NCBI RefSeq assembly: GCF_002878395.1
Contig: NC_061111.1
Coordinates: 30,420,469-30,484,468 of the forward strand
Direction of reading: 5' to 3'
Length of the DNA: 64,000 nucleotides
Source: Capsicum annuum
Lineage: Eukaryota > Streptophyta > Magnoliopsida > Solanales > Solanaceae
Shown here: piece after piece, positions 24,062-36,330 of the stretch
Layout of the letters: each line of letters opens with the position of its first letter
Numbering within the stretch: position 1 is the first letter of the stretch
The notes under the pieces: model-generated
Told to the model about the DNA's origin: nothing
The model's input: the letters and a program-made list of their open reading frames with translations, nothing else
Databases searched by the model: none
Translations under genes and position numbers: made by a program

Positions 24062-24505
24062 GTTATTGAGTTCTACTGAGATCATCTCTGGGCTCAGAAT
24101 GTTTGTTAGATTCTAGCTGAAGATGCCCTTCATTGTGGTCATCCAGATATTTTGTCCATAGTTTGTCAACCCTGATTCAGGCCCTCCATTACAACTTAGG
24201 CCAAGTAGAGTGGGTCCTGGATTAGAAGAATGATTATCCTTTCTTCCACTTGAAGCTTAAGTGGGACCACTTGTTGAGACAAACATATTTCCAACCATGA
24301 GGTTGGGTAATGGTCTGTCTCTAGGGATTTTATAGTGAATATCACCAGCGAAAGAGTGTTTTGGCTCGGGAAATCCATTATGAGGGAGCTTAGAGCTTGA
24401 AGTGTCAGTAGAAGGAGTAGCAAAATCAAATGAGAAAAGTTTGGGTATAATGAGCTTTATAGTAGCCAGTTGGATGACTTTATAGCTTCCATTTTTACTA
24501 GAGTA

Positions 24506-25151
24506 CAACAACAACAACAACAAACCCAGTGTATTCCCACATAGTAAGGTCTGGGGAGGGTAAGATGTACGCAGTCCATACCTCTACCTCTAAAGAAGTA
24601 GAAAGACTATTTCTGATAGACCCCCGGCTCGAGACACGGAATACTAAACAAATTCATAGTAAAGCATGGAACAAGATGGCATAACATAAATACGACACCC
24701 ATAATTAATATTAAACAGAGAAAAGTATACAGACTCATAATAAAGCATGAAACAAGGTATCATAACAAGAATAATACCCTCATCAAGTAATTCCCTACAC
24801 TAGCGACCCAAACTGACCCTAGCCTTCTGCCCTAATTCGCGTCTTCCAGATCTTCCTATCTAGAGTCATGTCCTCAGTGAGCTGTAACTACTCCATGTCC
24901 CGCCTAATCACCTCTCCCCAGTACTTCTTCAGCCTACCCCTACCCCACCTAAAACCATCCAGAGCTAGCCTCTCACACCTACGAACCGGGGCATCCATGC
25001 CCCTCCTCATCACGTGTCCGAACTATCTCAATCGGACTTTTTGCATCTTATTCTCCACTGGAGTCACACCAACCTTCTCCTGATAGTCTCATTCCAAACT
25101 CTATCCTCCCTAGTCAGCCCACACATCCAATGCACCATCTGTATTTCCGCC
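24506..25151 (-). mobile_element. 5'-truncated RTE LINE inserted in the L1 LINE
   Basis: Read on the minus strand, the element has the RTE C-terminal coding end: [64 protein letters not shown] and a stop, with one frameshift. The 3' untranslated region then ends in the GTTGTTGTT tail. It is flanked by a perfect 17-bp repeat CCATTTTTACTAGAGTA at 24489-24505 and 25152-25168. This copy shows that the short (GTT)n tails elsewhere in the window derive from RTE LINEs. Confidence 0.95.
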
Positions 25152-25479
25152 CCATTTTTACTAGAGTAAGCTACAGTAAATGGGATATTATAGAAAATTA
25201 CAACATAAATAATTTGATTGATATACGTTGGCATAACATTAGCGAGAGAGCTTGGCGTTTGGAGACCAGAGGGAGAGAGAAAGAGAGAGAATGGGGTTAG
25301 GACACGAGAATGAGGTTAAGACACCTTTCCAACTCAGAAGCTGGTAGAGTATCTCATAAACTAGAATAATTAAGGTTGGGCTAAGTAAAAGGTGGATCGA
25401 GCAGATTAAAGACCTTATGAGCTGAGTGTGGATTGATATGATAGGCCATATCAGGGTTGGCCAGCCAATGCGCAATAGG

Positions 25480-26612
25480 TCTTTTTAAATTTCATTTAAG
25501 GATTTCACTTGATATATTGGGTTGTTGGACCGATTGTCTGAGTTCGTGATTTGGCCCATTATGTTTGGGCTTACTCTCCAAAACCTTTCCCTCGATGGCG
25601 CTGGTAGAGACGTCGGAAGTAAGAGAAGTCGAATATTTAAAATTGTGAGTCCCAAGAAACTTACCTGGCCAATGTCAAACAATTTTACCTTGATATTCTG
25701 TGCTGGGGAGTACCTAATTGGGACTGTTTGGCTTTATCATTCCTTCTTTAGTTAAAGGTCATTGTTTGCTAGCTCTCCTCGGCAGGTTGAGGGAGATCAA
25801 TATTGGATTGGTTTACTTGTATCATATTTAGGGGTGCCTCTTGTGCAATGGCTCGAAGTGTGGCCCAATCTACCATATGATTTACAGAGGAAACCCTCAC
25901 CCTCATAGAGAATTGGTTGCCTGTGTTGTTTGATGGTGATTTTCGATTTTACTAGAGTTTCGATGTGAACTTGTATGCAAATTCTAGCATACTTACCCTC
26001 GGTGTAGCAGAGGGACATGCATCTATTTTTAGAAGTTTGTCAATCCTTTTTCCTACTTTCTCAAGTAGAGAGCCATTGTAGGACTCTGTCGGCAGTTGGG
26101 GTAGCCAGATCCATATCGCGGTGGATTAAATTAATGATTCTTTGGGTACAAAATTAGGTTCCCACACCCAAAGATAGAAAGAATCCCGTCACAAACTATG
26201 AGCCCTAATGTAAAACCTTTTTATGTTATTCAATATCAGAGAATTAGACTGTGTAATATTCATGACCCAGATCGATGAGTGGAGTTTTCTTTAAGCTTCC
26301 ATAGATCTGTCACTTTCTTTTTAGATATTGGTGGTTGGTCTTTTTCCTCACCAATTTGATGATAATAGAAAATCCACGAGGCATAATGTCTTAATTATCC
26401 TCTGGGGACAACTTGATTTTTTCGTCGTCGAAGGGAGGAGGATTCGAGAAAAGGATAGGGTCTCCATCCGGTAAGAGAACATAGGATAAAGATTTGTTTT
26501 CTTTGACAACTTCACTAAAGGATAATTTACTATGATGGTCAAAGGCCATGTGGCCATCTTGGATATCGGGTGGTTTCGGTGGGGTCAGGTTGGGAAGTGG
26601 AGAATTGGCCAT
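25480..26612 (-). pseudogene. LINE ORF1 (DUF4283-like gag with zinc knuckle)
   Basis: It starts with an ATG at 26612 and runs through SFSEVVKENKSLSYV. The later block GKYARICIQVHIETLVK precedes a knuckle CKSYGRLGHTSSHC (about 25870-25830), the CX2CX4HX4C pattern with the second Cys replaced by Tyr. The family is recognised by the 'GKFARICVQVDL' block of plant L1 ORF1. It is broken by stops and frameshifts. Confidence 0.85.
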
Positions 26613-26712
26613 GCTCCAAATTGAGTAATTTGAAAAAGTGGGATGAGTTTACAGAGAGGTTGGTCTTTCTCTCTCTAAAATATGATTGGTTCTGATGATA
26701 TTCTAATGAACT

Positions 26713-26965
26713 TTTACTACTAAAATTATTTTCTAGATAGAATTATTTTAAATATCTATTATAATATTCTAATTAAAAATTTATTTTTATTAATTAAAGA
26801 ATACATACTATAAAAATTTCAATCAATATTTATATACATAAATACACTAAAAGTATTATATAATGATATAATATTACTGTAGTAATTTAAATATTACTTA
26901 AAACATCAAACAAAATTAATTTAATGATAAAAAATAAAGAATTATATATTCTTCAATCATCATCA
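26713..26965. other. AT-rich spacer between LINE and LTR element
   Basis: Very AT-rich sequence with no coding signal. It ends in an ATCATCATCA run that is the left flank of the large LTR element. Confidence 0.6.
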
Positions 26966-27979
26966 TGTTGATACCCAATTTTAGCTCTGCAAACATAACA
27001 TTAACGCAATTAGGCTTATTGATCGTTAAATGACGCAAAATATAATTTTCACAGATTTTTTTGTAATTGTTTATAAATGATTGCTAATTATCATTATTTT
27101 AGATTTTTTATCAATTTATTGTCATTATTTAGTTTTACATAATTTATTGATAATTATTCTTAATTTCATAACTTTTGGATTCTTATCTGTTTATTATCAT
27201 TTTAATATTTTTTGCACAATCATTTGCATACATACATAGCATAACACTGTAATTTTTGTTTTTTTACATATTATAATTTTATTATTTATAGCTTAATACA
27301 TTTTTTAAAAAAGATAATTATATTATATCTATTGTTTGCATTTATTTTATATCGATATTCATAGTTGTGTATATTATTTAATACAGTCTGCAAACGATAA
27401 TGTCGGCACAATTATTTTAATACACAAAGCAACAAATCAATTAAATCAAGGTCGCATCACCTTTAAAAAAGATGACATTTGAGTTGACGGGTTGAGGTTT
27501 TCATCTATTGAATATAAAAATTTTATTCATTGGTTAAGAAATATATAATCCTTTGGTTAATAACTAACAGATTAAAGGAAGTTCTAAGGAGACAAGAGGG
27601 AGTCTGTTTTTTTTTTATTATTAATGATGGGTGTCGCTTTTATTTATAAATGAATAAGAAAGGGGTTTACTTTTTATCACAAATATACGCACCACATAAA
27701 TACAAAATCAGATTTTATCTCTCTCTCTAAAACTCACGTGTATCTCTCTCTTTCAAAAACTGACTTATCTTTTCCTATCTCACCTTTCATGGCTGCTCCA
27801 TCACCTAGCTCCGGTAAACCGCCATCGAAGCCCCTGCCAAACCGCTCTTTTCTCCCTTTCTCCCACTTTTCTACCACCGATTCGTCGGAGGCGATGGCCG
27901 GCGAAGCTTCGAGCTTTCAGCCACCGCCAGTCCCTTCCTTCTTCCTCCTTTGTTTCCGTCATCTCTCATCGGAAGTGAT
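26966..27979 (+). repeat. outer element, 5' LTR, first segment
   Basis: It aligns by eye with 47443-48463 throughout, including TTGGTTAA...ATATATAATCC, the AAACTCACGTGTATCTCTC leader-like block and an open frame starting ATGGCTGCTCCATCACC. It ends at GTGAT, where the nested element entered. Confidence 0.9.
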
Positions 27980-27998
27980 TGTCACACCCCTTTTTTAA
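27789..27998 (+). other. short LTR-borne open frame (MAAPSPSSG...)
   Basis: From the ATG at 27789 it reads MAAPSPSSGKPPSKPLPN, then FLPFSHFSTT and EASSFQPPPVPS. The 3' LTR copy (about 48270) keeps the same frame with substitutions and no indel up to the nested insertion point. Ser/Pro-rich, no known domain. It lies downstream of the CT-rich leader of the LTR, so it may be an incidental open frame in the transcribed LTR. Confidence 0.35.
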
Positions 27999-30572
27999 CC
28001 AAAAATATTAGATTTTATGATTGAAAAGATTCTAATTATTAAGTGACAAAATGAAAATTTGTTTTGAAAAGAATTCATTTTATCATCAACTCAGAGTCGG
28101 CACTTGGCATAATCAGGTGTGCCAAGTCACCTTTGAAAATCCTTTTTCAAAAACTGTTTTTGACTCTTTGAAACTGGTTTGCGAACAGAAATTCTGACTA
28201 AGAAATTCTGTTGATCTAGGGGAAGGTGTTAGGCACCCCTCGGTTCCATTATTCGACCACGATGGTTTGGTGGAGCATATCGGCTAATTTGGCATTACAA
28301 ATGTATAAACCACACAAAACACATAAAATAATCAATCAAACATACGAAACAAAACAAATCCAAAATATAGTGTTCAGTCCAATTATACAGTCCGAAATAA
28401 AAAAATACAAAAAATAAATCTTATTCTAACCTACGCTAATCGTAACTATACTCTCGTGCTTTACCTGATGCCTCGGACCTTGATCACGAACCTCCTTCGA
28501 AGACATAATACGTCGAGGCATTCCCTTGTGAATAAATACATAAAACCTCGGGGCATTCCCCGACCAAATAAATACACTTGAATCAAATTTATAAAATAAC
28601 ACCATTCAACCAACATTTCGATATTCAACAATCCACAAGTTCTAAATTTACCTACCCGAATCGGTCTATCATGATTCTATCACGTTCAACATCATCAATG
28701 GATCAAAATTAACCCGAATTCAATCAACATTAATATCCATTTAAAATCAAACAATCTATTCTATTTACTTTATTAACTTTCGATTCCTATCCCAAATCAT
28801 TTTTAACCATTGTTCCAACATAACAAATCAATGATAATACTTCAGCAACCCATAATCAATATCACTCGACATTCATCATTCACATCACGCATAAGATAAG
28901 AAAAAGTCAAAACGATAACAATCAACCACACACAATAATAAAAATTAACTAAGGATAAGAATGAGATAAAGAGATGGACTTTAAATTGGGACTTTTATTC
29001 AATCAATTGTACTGATTTCAATGACAACGGTAACCTCATGGACCAATGAACCACGGACAGACCCAAACTCAAACCCCAAAATCCCGAAGACAAACCCAGT
29101 GATATTTTTGGCCAGTTTTTGTTCTAAAATCAATCAAAACAAAGAGAAATCTGAGTTGTAGCGGTAGTGGTGAATCCCCAGCGAGAGTCCGTAGCTCCGA
29201 CGAGCTCAGACGAGTTGAAAAATAGAGAGCAGATCAAATATCAGGCGATAGTGATGTTTTTCTGGTGAAAATTTACCAAAACAGCCAGTCCGCCATCGAT
29301 TTTCTCTCTCTCGATCTCCGATTCATTTTTTCTCACTCATTTATTCACCATCTCTCTCTGATTTCACCCTATTTTCTCAATCGATCTCTTGCTCTCTCTC
29401 TCAATCTCCTCAATTCTGCCCAATCTCTCCCTCTCGATTAGTTGAGTGTATGTATCCCGTGCTACGTGTACGTATTTCAGAGGGTATTTTGAGTGAGCTG
29501 TGTGTGACTATGTTTTTTGTTTTAAAAAAATAGAAGACGATGGTGTGAGTATATGTGTATTTCTAATGAGTGATGAATGAATCCATCTTCTCCGGTTCTG
29601 CATGTGTGAAGAATGGTAAGTGGAGTGTGTGATTTTATGGTTGAATTGTGAGAGAATTCATTGAAATCAATGTGTGTGCTTTTCCTCCTTTTTCCCATAT
29701 GCTAGCTGTATGTTTTCATTTTTATTGTGTGGGTATGAATTGTATGTTCTTGTGGTTCGAAAATGGAGTCTGCATTTTTGTAAATGGAATGGAAATAGGG
29801 TATGTGTGTTAACTGTGTAGAAGAGAAGGGAAAGTGATGAAGTCTTCTATGTGTATTTGTGTGTGAATTGAGTGCCCTCTGTGAATTGTTGATGGATCCC
29901 CATTTTTGTGAGCTGTCTGTATATTTGAGAGTGACCGGTGAGTTTTTTCTCGGAATTTCTATGGGAACCTGCTTTTCTATTTGTGGTTGTTTATATGGTG
30001 TAGGTCCCTCCTTCCCATTCGTATAGCTGTGAGTTTTTGTGGGTCAATGGTGAGTGTTAATTCATGGTGAGTGAATATTGTATGTGCGTAGGTGGTGAGT
30101 CTATGTATTACTGTGTGTGTCAATTTGTGAGAAGAGTGATGAATTTTTGCGTGTCTCTGTAGAGTGAGTGAATGAAAGTTGTGTGTTATGAATATCTGTA
30201 TGTGTGTGCATCAATAGAATTCTGTGTATATTAGCTGCTGGGGTCTTGTTATTCCAGTGATGATAAAAGTATATGTGTGAAGGTGTATATCTGGTGTGGT
30301 TCTGTTAGGGGAGGGGGAAATCAACGTGACTTGGGGTGAGGTCTAGGGGGTATGTGGGGTAGGGATAGGGTGAGGGATGACGAGGTACGTGGGGTTGGGT
30401 GAGATAAGGTTTTTTAGGATAAGGGAATATTTTGAGATTGGGAATTTAATTTGTTAGAATTTGTTGTATTTGTTTTCTTAAGGGAAAAATATAGAATGGG
30501 TGAGGGTCCGTGGTAAGATGAGATAAAAATAAATAAAATTCAACTTCGGGAGAAAAAAATTAGATGTCTACA
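27980..30572 (-). repeat. nested element 3' LTR
   Basis: It collinearly matches 36869-39479: CACCCCTTTTTTAACC, ATTTTATNATCAACTCAGAG, TCGAGGCATTC, TCTCTCTC block, then GT-rich DNA from 29450 to 30370. 2593 bp. Confidence 0.93.
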
Positions 30573-30899
30573 GCATGCCCCCTTTGAATGTAAACACGAA
30601 GTGTTTTCAGACCAAAAAGTAGACAATGAGATAGAATTTTGTTCCGACAATTATTCAAAAAGAATAAAATAGAAGAAAGGAGGGAAATCAAGTCTTGAAT
30701 TTGGACATCATACCCATCCCTAGTTATGAGGGAATCAAGTCATAAGTGTCTCAAAGGGTTGGAAGAAGAGAAACTATACCGAGTTGGAGAGTCGAGTGAG
30801 GCCCTGTCGAGGTTCTGGTCCGCGACTCTATTATTACATCAAAATAAAAATTACAAGTTAAAAAGATAAATAAAATTACAAAAGTCCTATCTATATAAC

Positions 30900-31250
30900 T
30901 TTCCTAGACTCTTGACTTGAGTTTCATCACCCTATTCTTCAGGAGGGCTCCTGACTTGCAATTCTTTCAACTTGTTCCTTGGTTTTTAATTTCTTCACCT
31001 TATTTCTTGACTTTTAATCTCTTAACCTTGTTGCTTAACTTCCAATATCTTCACCTTGTTGCTTGACTTTTAATTTCTTCACCTTGTTGCTTGAATTTCA
31101 ATTTCTTCACTCTGTTATTCAGGCAGCTCCTAACTTATAATTTCATCACCCCTATTCTTTGGGCGGGCCACCCGACTTTCAATTTCATCACCCTTGTTCT
31201 TCAGGTGGGCTCCTGACTTTTAATTTTTATCACCCTTGTTCTTCAGGAGG
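30900..31250 (-). repeat. degenerate minisatellite, about 34-40 bp unit
   Basis: Repeated TTTCTTCACCTTGTTGCTTG / TTTCATCACCCTTGTTCTTC words separated by ACTTTTAAT or ACTTTCAAT, about nine copies. It grades into the 37-bp array to its right. Confidence 0.8.
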
Positions 31251-31520
31251 GTCCTAAACATAAAGTAAACTCTCATTTTCCAGGAGAGTCCTGAACATAA
31301 AGTAAACTCTCATTTTCCAAGAGGGTCCTGAACATAAAGTAAATTCCCATTTTCCAGGACGGTCCTGAACATAAAGTAAATTCCCATTTTCCAGGAGGGT
31401 CCTGAACATAAATTAAATTCTCATTTTTCAGGAGGGTCCTGAACATACGGTAAATTTTTATTTTTTCAGGAGGCTCCTGAACATAAAATAAATTCTCATT
31501 TTTCAGGAGAGTCCTAAAGT
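31251..31520 (-). repeat. 37-bp minisatellite
   Basis: GTCCTGAACATAAA recurs at about 31288, 31325, 31362, 31399, 31436, 31473 and 31511, with TTTTCCAGGAGG between copies. A 99-codon open frame on the minus strand (31572-31273) is made mainly of this repeat (units like MFRTLLKNEN..YVQ). Confidence 0.9.
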
Positions 31521-32008
31521 GAAATTCCATATAATACGAATTACTTTTAATTTTTGCCCCGGTTTTCATCAAAAGCTTTTGCGAGTGTCAAACCCAATCA
31601 CAAATACTTGCAACAGTGCGTAATGCAAAAACGAATCAAGATTTTGATCAACAAGTGCACTTTCGATGATGAAATTGAATAACCGAGACAACCAGGTTCC
31701 TCTATTAAGAGTAAAAGTGAAGGGTCTTTACCGAAGTGCATCTTTCAAAATTAATTGTTCAAATTAGGAAATGGACCTCCTAGACATGAGACATGAAAGA
31801 CCCGAACTAGAGAATTTGTCTCTAAGGGGTACAAAATGATAAGTTTTACCACAATTGGGATTACCAAACCTGTACAGCGACACTGCATTTGCATTTGCAG
31901 AAATGAGGAATTGTACCTCTGAATATTTGTGCTTTGAAGCCCTTGATTAGAAGGTCGCAATTGTTTTTGTTTCATACAAAGAAAACTTGTGAGTTTAAAA
32001 CATGGTGG

Positions 32009-32461
32009 TTAGCTTGCGGCTTTGGCATTTGAGGAGATTTCTCTTGCACTTGTCCCATTTTGATCTTGTTTCCAATCATTAGCATTTGTCATTGCCTTGT
32101 TGCACCGTTGGTTCAAACTCCGAATATTAAAAGTGACTCTGAAACAAACACAGTATCTCTGCTTTGCTATGTTTCTTAGACAATCCCCTTTAAACCTTGG
32201 TATTTCCACAAATTCCCCAAATTTGTGTATTGACAACAACCTTCTGCATGCCTTGTTCTGACTTGCAATCTTGTTTCTTTCATGTGTTGGCCCTTTGTCT
32301 TGCTTTGTGCAATTGAAGAAGATGATAGCCAGTTTTGAAATCTTTCTCATTTTTTTACATGGACTTGACTCAAAGACAAAAGAAAAAATGACAATGATTT
32401 TTTTTATTTGGATAACTGACTCAAGAAAAATTAAATAAAAACACAAAGAACAAAGAAACAA
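32009..32461 (-). other. unrecognised 150-codon open frame in the nested element
   Basis: This is the longest uninterrupted frame on the element's sense strand outside gag. The N-terminal third is hydrophobic (FLCSLCFYLIFLES, IIVIFSFVF); the rest is basic (HERNKIASQNKACRRL). I recognise no domain. Composition and AT-rich surroundings make chance or relic status more likely than a functional protein. Confidence 0.3.
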
Positions 32462-34088
32462 AAAAAATATCTAAAAATGACAGTCAACTCTAATGATTAT
32501 GCCATGCATTTTGGATTAATCTGCCTGATCTTTCCATCCACACTTTCTACCAGTTGTTGTTGAGTTAATGGTCTTGAAACTGTGTTGCTCCCTTAGGTCA
32601 AATGCATTCAAGACCTCATTCGGCTAGTGACACCTTGAAGGATTTTCGCCAACAAGCCTCTTTCATTTTCTCTTAGCTTACCATCTCCTCATGGTGTCCA
32701 TGAGGATTTTCACCAATAAGACACTTTTATTTTTATTTCTCTCCCGATTCGTTATGCTGAGGAAGACAAATAGTACCCAAAATGCGTGATCATATCCATT
32801 ACATGCGTAGCCTTAGCATTCTCAAAGATTGATCCGAAGGTCTTCCTTTGGTTGTAACATAGCTTTTGGATAGGGTTAGAAAGAAAGGATGACATGAGGC
32901 CCAAACGACACTTGAAGTGGGGTAGGACTTATAACTTTTAGAATCAACTCAAATAATGAGGATTAATTCATGCCCCAGTTTCTTTGGCTGGGTAACTCTA
33001 AATTATTTATTTGGTTTGATCGAGCCCTGAGTAGCAGCCTACGTATCTCACCCCCAAGAGAGGAGAATTAGGTCATGCATAGTTTTGGCAACTTGTTTTG
33101 CTTGATTCTGATTTCCTTGTTTCCTTATTTTTTTCTTTTGACTCTTTTTTCTTTGCAATTTTTCCGACTCTATTTTTTGGACACTTTTCTTTGATTTTGA
33201 ACAAATTTTCTCTCTTCTATTTTGAAATATTCTGACTCTATTCTTTTGCTCAAAATTTTCTTTTGAGTTTTATTGACTCTATCTTGATTCTTAAAGAGGG
33301 GTATGAAAGAAAATAATACTAAGGCTCAAATGGGGTAAACAAAGGATGACACAATATTTGGATAACAGAATGAAATGTCTTCATCATATCAATCCTTGAA
33401 AATGCATGTACATATCATGCAATATGAAATAAAATGAAAAATGAAGATCATTTGTGACACTTTAACAACACTAACTTTAACTGAGCATGTGTGCCACTTC
33501 TTCTTCTACACTTGTTAAACATATAACTCTACCATTGTTGTACATTCCTTATGCTTTCATGGAGCTGATTTTCCTGTTTCTTTTGATGTAGGATCACACA
33601 TCCACTATTTGACATAATTGAGACATGTCTTTCAATTGATGACCAAGTTATTCTTGTGATTCTCAAAACAATTGCCTTAATTTTCAAAGAAGGTTTCAAC
33701 TTGTAACCAAATGTCTCAGCACTTTACCTATGTTCTTAGATGTTTTTCCTAACCTTAGTCCTTTGATTCAAAGTTCATGCTCATATTGGATTTTAAGATC
33801 TAGCTGAAAATTTCGCAAGCATGTCATATCACTGAAGCCAACATAAAATTTATTATGTAAAAAAGAAAAAAAAACAACTTGAAATAAGACAAAACAACGA
33901 GGGACACCATATCTCATTGAAAAGAAAAATAAAAGGGTTTAAACAAAAATAATAGAAAAACAAAACATGATAGATTCCGAACTACAAACCTGAAATAATT
34001 CAAAAAATAGAAAGAAAAACAAAACAAACTACTAATAATCCTTCCTAGCAAGGAGAGGAGTGACTTTCCAATTGCTGAGCTTAACATC

Positions 34089-35242
34089 TTAGCCACTGAG
34101 TTGCACATCATCGTGACTAGAGCTTTCACCGCTATCAGACACATTCCATGTAAAATTATCCTTTGACTTCTTTCTTTTTGCAACCTCCAACCTCGGTTGA
34201 AACTTGGACTCAGAAGTTTCATAGTAAATATGTGGGGGTTGAGGATAATGTTGAGGGACAGGTGCACACCATTGTGGATATGAAGGCGAATGAGTATACC
34301 ATTGTGAATTATTCAAAGGATACTAAGGAACTGAAATGGAATATCTTGGGTTTTGTGAAGAGGAACCTTGTTGCAGGTGAGAATGTGGATTTGACGTGTA
34401 AGCTTAAGATTGAGACTTATAATATTGCAGAGTTAGACCTCTAGAGCTCTGTTTTACCCCTGGAACGACGATAGGTATGTTTTCCTTCTTCTCGTCTTCA
34501 GTCCCTCTCAACTGATGATAATATCATCCCAAGTGTTTTACAAAATCCTTGTACCCATCATGTTCCTTAAATTCTGATACCTTAAAGTTACGAGGGTGGT
34601 CAACACTTGAAAATATGCCCCAGTCCTTATATGCAACATCTTCATAATTCGCAAGTCCCAGAGAATTTTTTATAGCCATTTCTGCACCATTCATTTTCCT
34701 GGCTATTTTCTCTCGCTCTATAGCCGATTGGAGAAGAACAGTCGTTGGATTGATAGCCAAAGTGGAAGCCTCAATAGAAGGTTGAGCAACAAAATCACAG
34801 ATAATATGTGGTACTATTAATGTGGTAGATTTATACTGAAGAGTTAAAGAATGAGTGATAAAAGCATTGTGTTGCTTTTGGCTTAAAATGAATTCTGCGG
34901 CATGTCGTGGTGCATCAACAACATTAGGAAATGGAGTTTGCAATTGTGATGGAAAACTCAAGGTATTTGAGGGGTCAATAGTGGGAATGGAGGAGGAGGC
35001 AGCCCACTGGCGCAGACTCGTTACATTTCCATTATTCGTTGCCTTAGTCTCGAAATCTCTTGCTTTAAACTCCCATTTTCCCAACTCTTTGTCTGATCCA
35101 TGATGTCACTCTCTATATCCTTGTTGGACACAACTAACTTTCCTTTGAATTTGGTGTGAGGTAGAGGACCAGCCAGAATGTCACAAATCAACCACCTTAA
35201 ACTAACTGAACAAGAGATAACCAATGTGTTAGAGCTCAACAC
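34089..35242 (-). pseudogene. Tat-type gag N-terminal relic
   Basis: In element order: a coiled-coil-like LKQEISRLRQRIMEM, a frameshift, a Pro/Ser-rich linker, APRHAAEFILSQKQHN, a helix ending MAIKNSLGLANYEDVAYKDW, then a degraded copy of the 'PGFKMPKFDKYDG.GDPVAHL' block (RNFKVSEFKEHDG...FVKHLG). A separate frame (34316-34089) has YPQWCAPVPQHYPQPP, the proline-rich stretch that follows capsid in Tat gag; the capsid core between them is deleted. An open frame on the opposite strand (34163-34444) is a shadow. Confidence 0.7.
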
Positions 35243-35399
35243 TTTTTCAAAAACCTCTTTTTCCTTTTAAAAAGATCACCGAACCCGAAAAGGGCGCCTA
35301 CGTATCTCACCCCTCAGGGGAGAATCAGGTATGCGTAGTTCGTGAAGTTTTGCCAAAATGGCCAATTAAACTTTTTTCATTCTCTTTTTCTTTTTCTTT

Positions 35400-36330
35400 A
35401 AACTTTAAAAAGAAAATAAAATAACAAATTGTCAAAAGAATTGACGAAAAACTTTTTGCATTTTTTAGGTTTAAACTCCCTATACAAAATGAAACTTATG
35501 ATTACTAAAGAAGAATCTTTTTGGATTTTCAAATTTGAATTTCTTACGAAAATGAAACTTGAACCTATTAAAAGAAAATCTTTTTGTAGTTTTCTTTTAA
35601 GGATGTATATAATATCTACTCTAAATGGAGAGTGAAGAAAATCTTTTTGGATTTGTTCAGATTCTTATACAAAATGAAACCTATGATTACCAAAGAAAAT
35701 CTTTTTGGGTTTTCAATTTTGAATTTCATACGAAAATAAAATTTGAACCTATTACAGAAAAATCTTTTTGTGGTTTACTTTTGAAGATGCATATGAAACA
35801 TACTCTAAATGAAGAGTGAAGATTTTTTTTTTGAATTTTTAAAATAAGATCCCCGAACCTACAATAAGCTACCTACGTATCTCACTCCCAATAGAGGAGA
35901 ATCAGGGGTGCCTAGTTCATCCAGATTAGACAATTAGAGATTAGATAATAAACTAAAACTTAACAAAAGTGACATGATTACAGACAGACGATGAAAGTAA
36001 GATCTTTTTGAGTTTTTAATTTGACACTTCATACAAAAACAACTATGAAAGAAAAATCTTTTTGATATTTTCAATATGAAATATACAAAACTTCTACCAT
36101 TTTTATTTTGAATTTTCTTTTTATAAAAAGCTCCTATTGGAAAAAACTTTTTGGAGTTTTCGACTTGTGAATGCTTACTAAAGAAACAAAAGGAAAATCT
36201 TTTTGATATTTTTTATTTTTTGACAAATGAGTGCAAAATGTAAAAAAGGAATCTTTTTGAATTTTTGGGTTGTGAAAAATAAAAGCCATAAAGAACTCTA
36301 AAAAACTACGAAACTCTTTTTTTTAACAAT
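35400..36330 (-). repeat. dispersed AAATCTTTTTG repeats
   Basis: GAAAATCTTTTTGGATTTTC and variants recur at least ten times at irregular 60-110 bp spacing, with recurrent 'CAAAATGAAACTTATGATTA' type words between them. Non-coding, part of the nested element leader region. Confidence 0.75.

Larger units (their letters stand above)
15363..26697 (-). mobile_element. old L1-type LINE, nearly full length, with three nested insertions
   Basis: Domains appear in LINE order on the minus strand: ORF1 with zinc knuckle (26612 to about 25480), endonuclease (22050-20900), reverse transcriptase (20860-19750), zf-RVT (18999-18700) and RNase H (ends 15580), then a 3' tail ending in an A tract at about 15363. 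Flanking sequences ATATATCAATGAACT (15348-15362) and ATATTCTAATGAACT (26698-26712) match at 12 of 15 positions and are a decayed target duplication. Insertions are at 15998-18404, 22161-24061 and 24506-25151. Without them the LINE is about 6.4 kb. Many stops and frameshifts show it is dead. Confidence 0.85.

Noticed and set aside
31251..31520. CRISPR-like regular repeat array
   Set aside because: The 37-bp units abut with no unique spacers and the DNA is plant nuclear; ordinary minisatellite.
34163..34444. 93-codon plus-strand open frame in the nested retroelement
   Set aside because: It lies antisense to the gag relic and crosses from one gag fragment into the next; no domain. A shadow frame.
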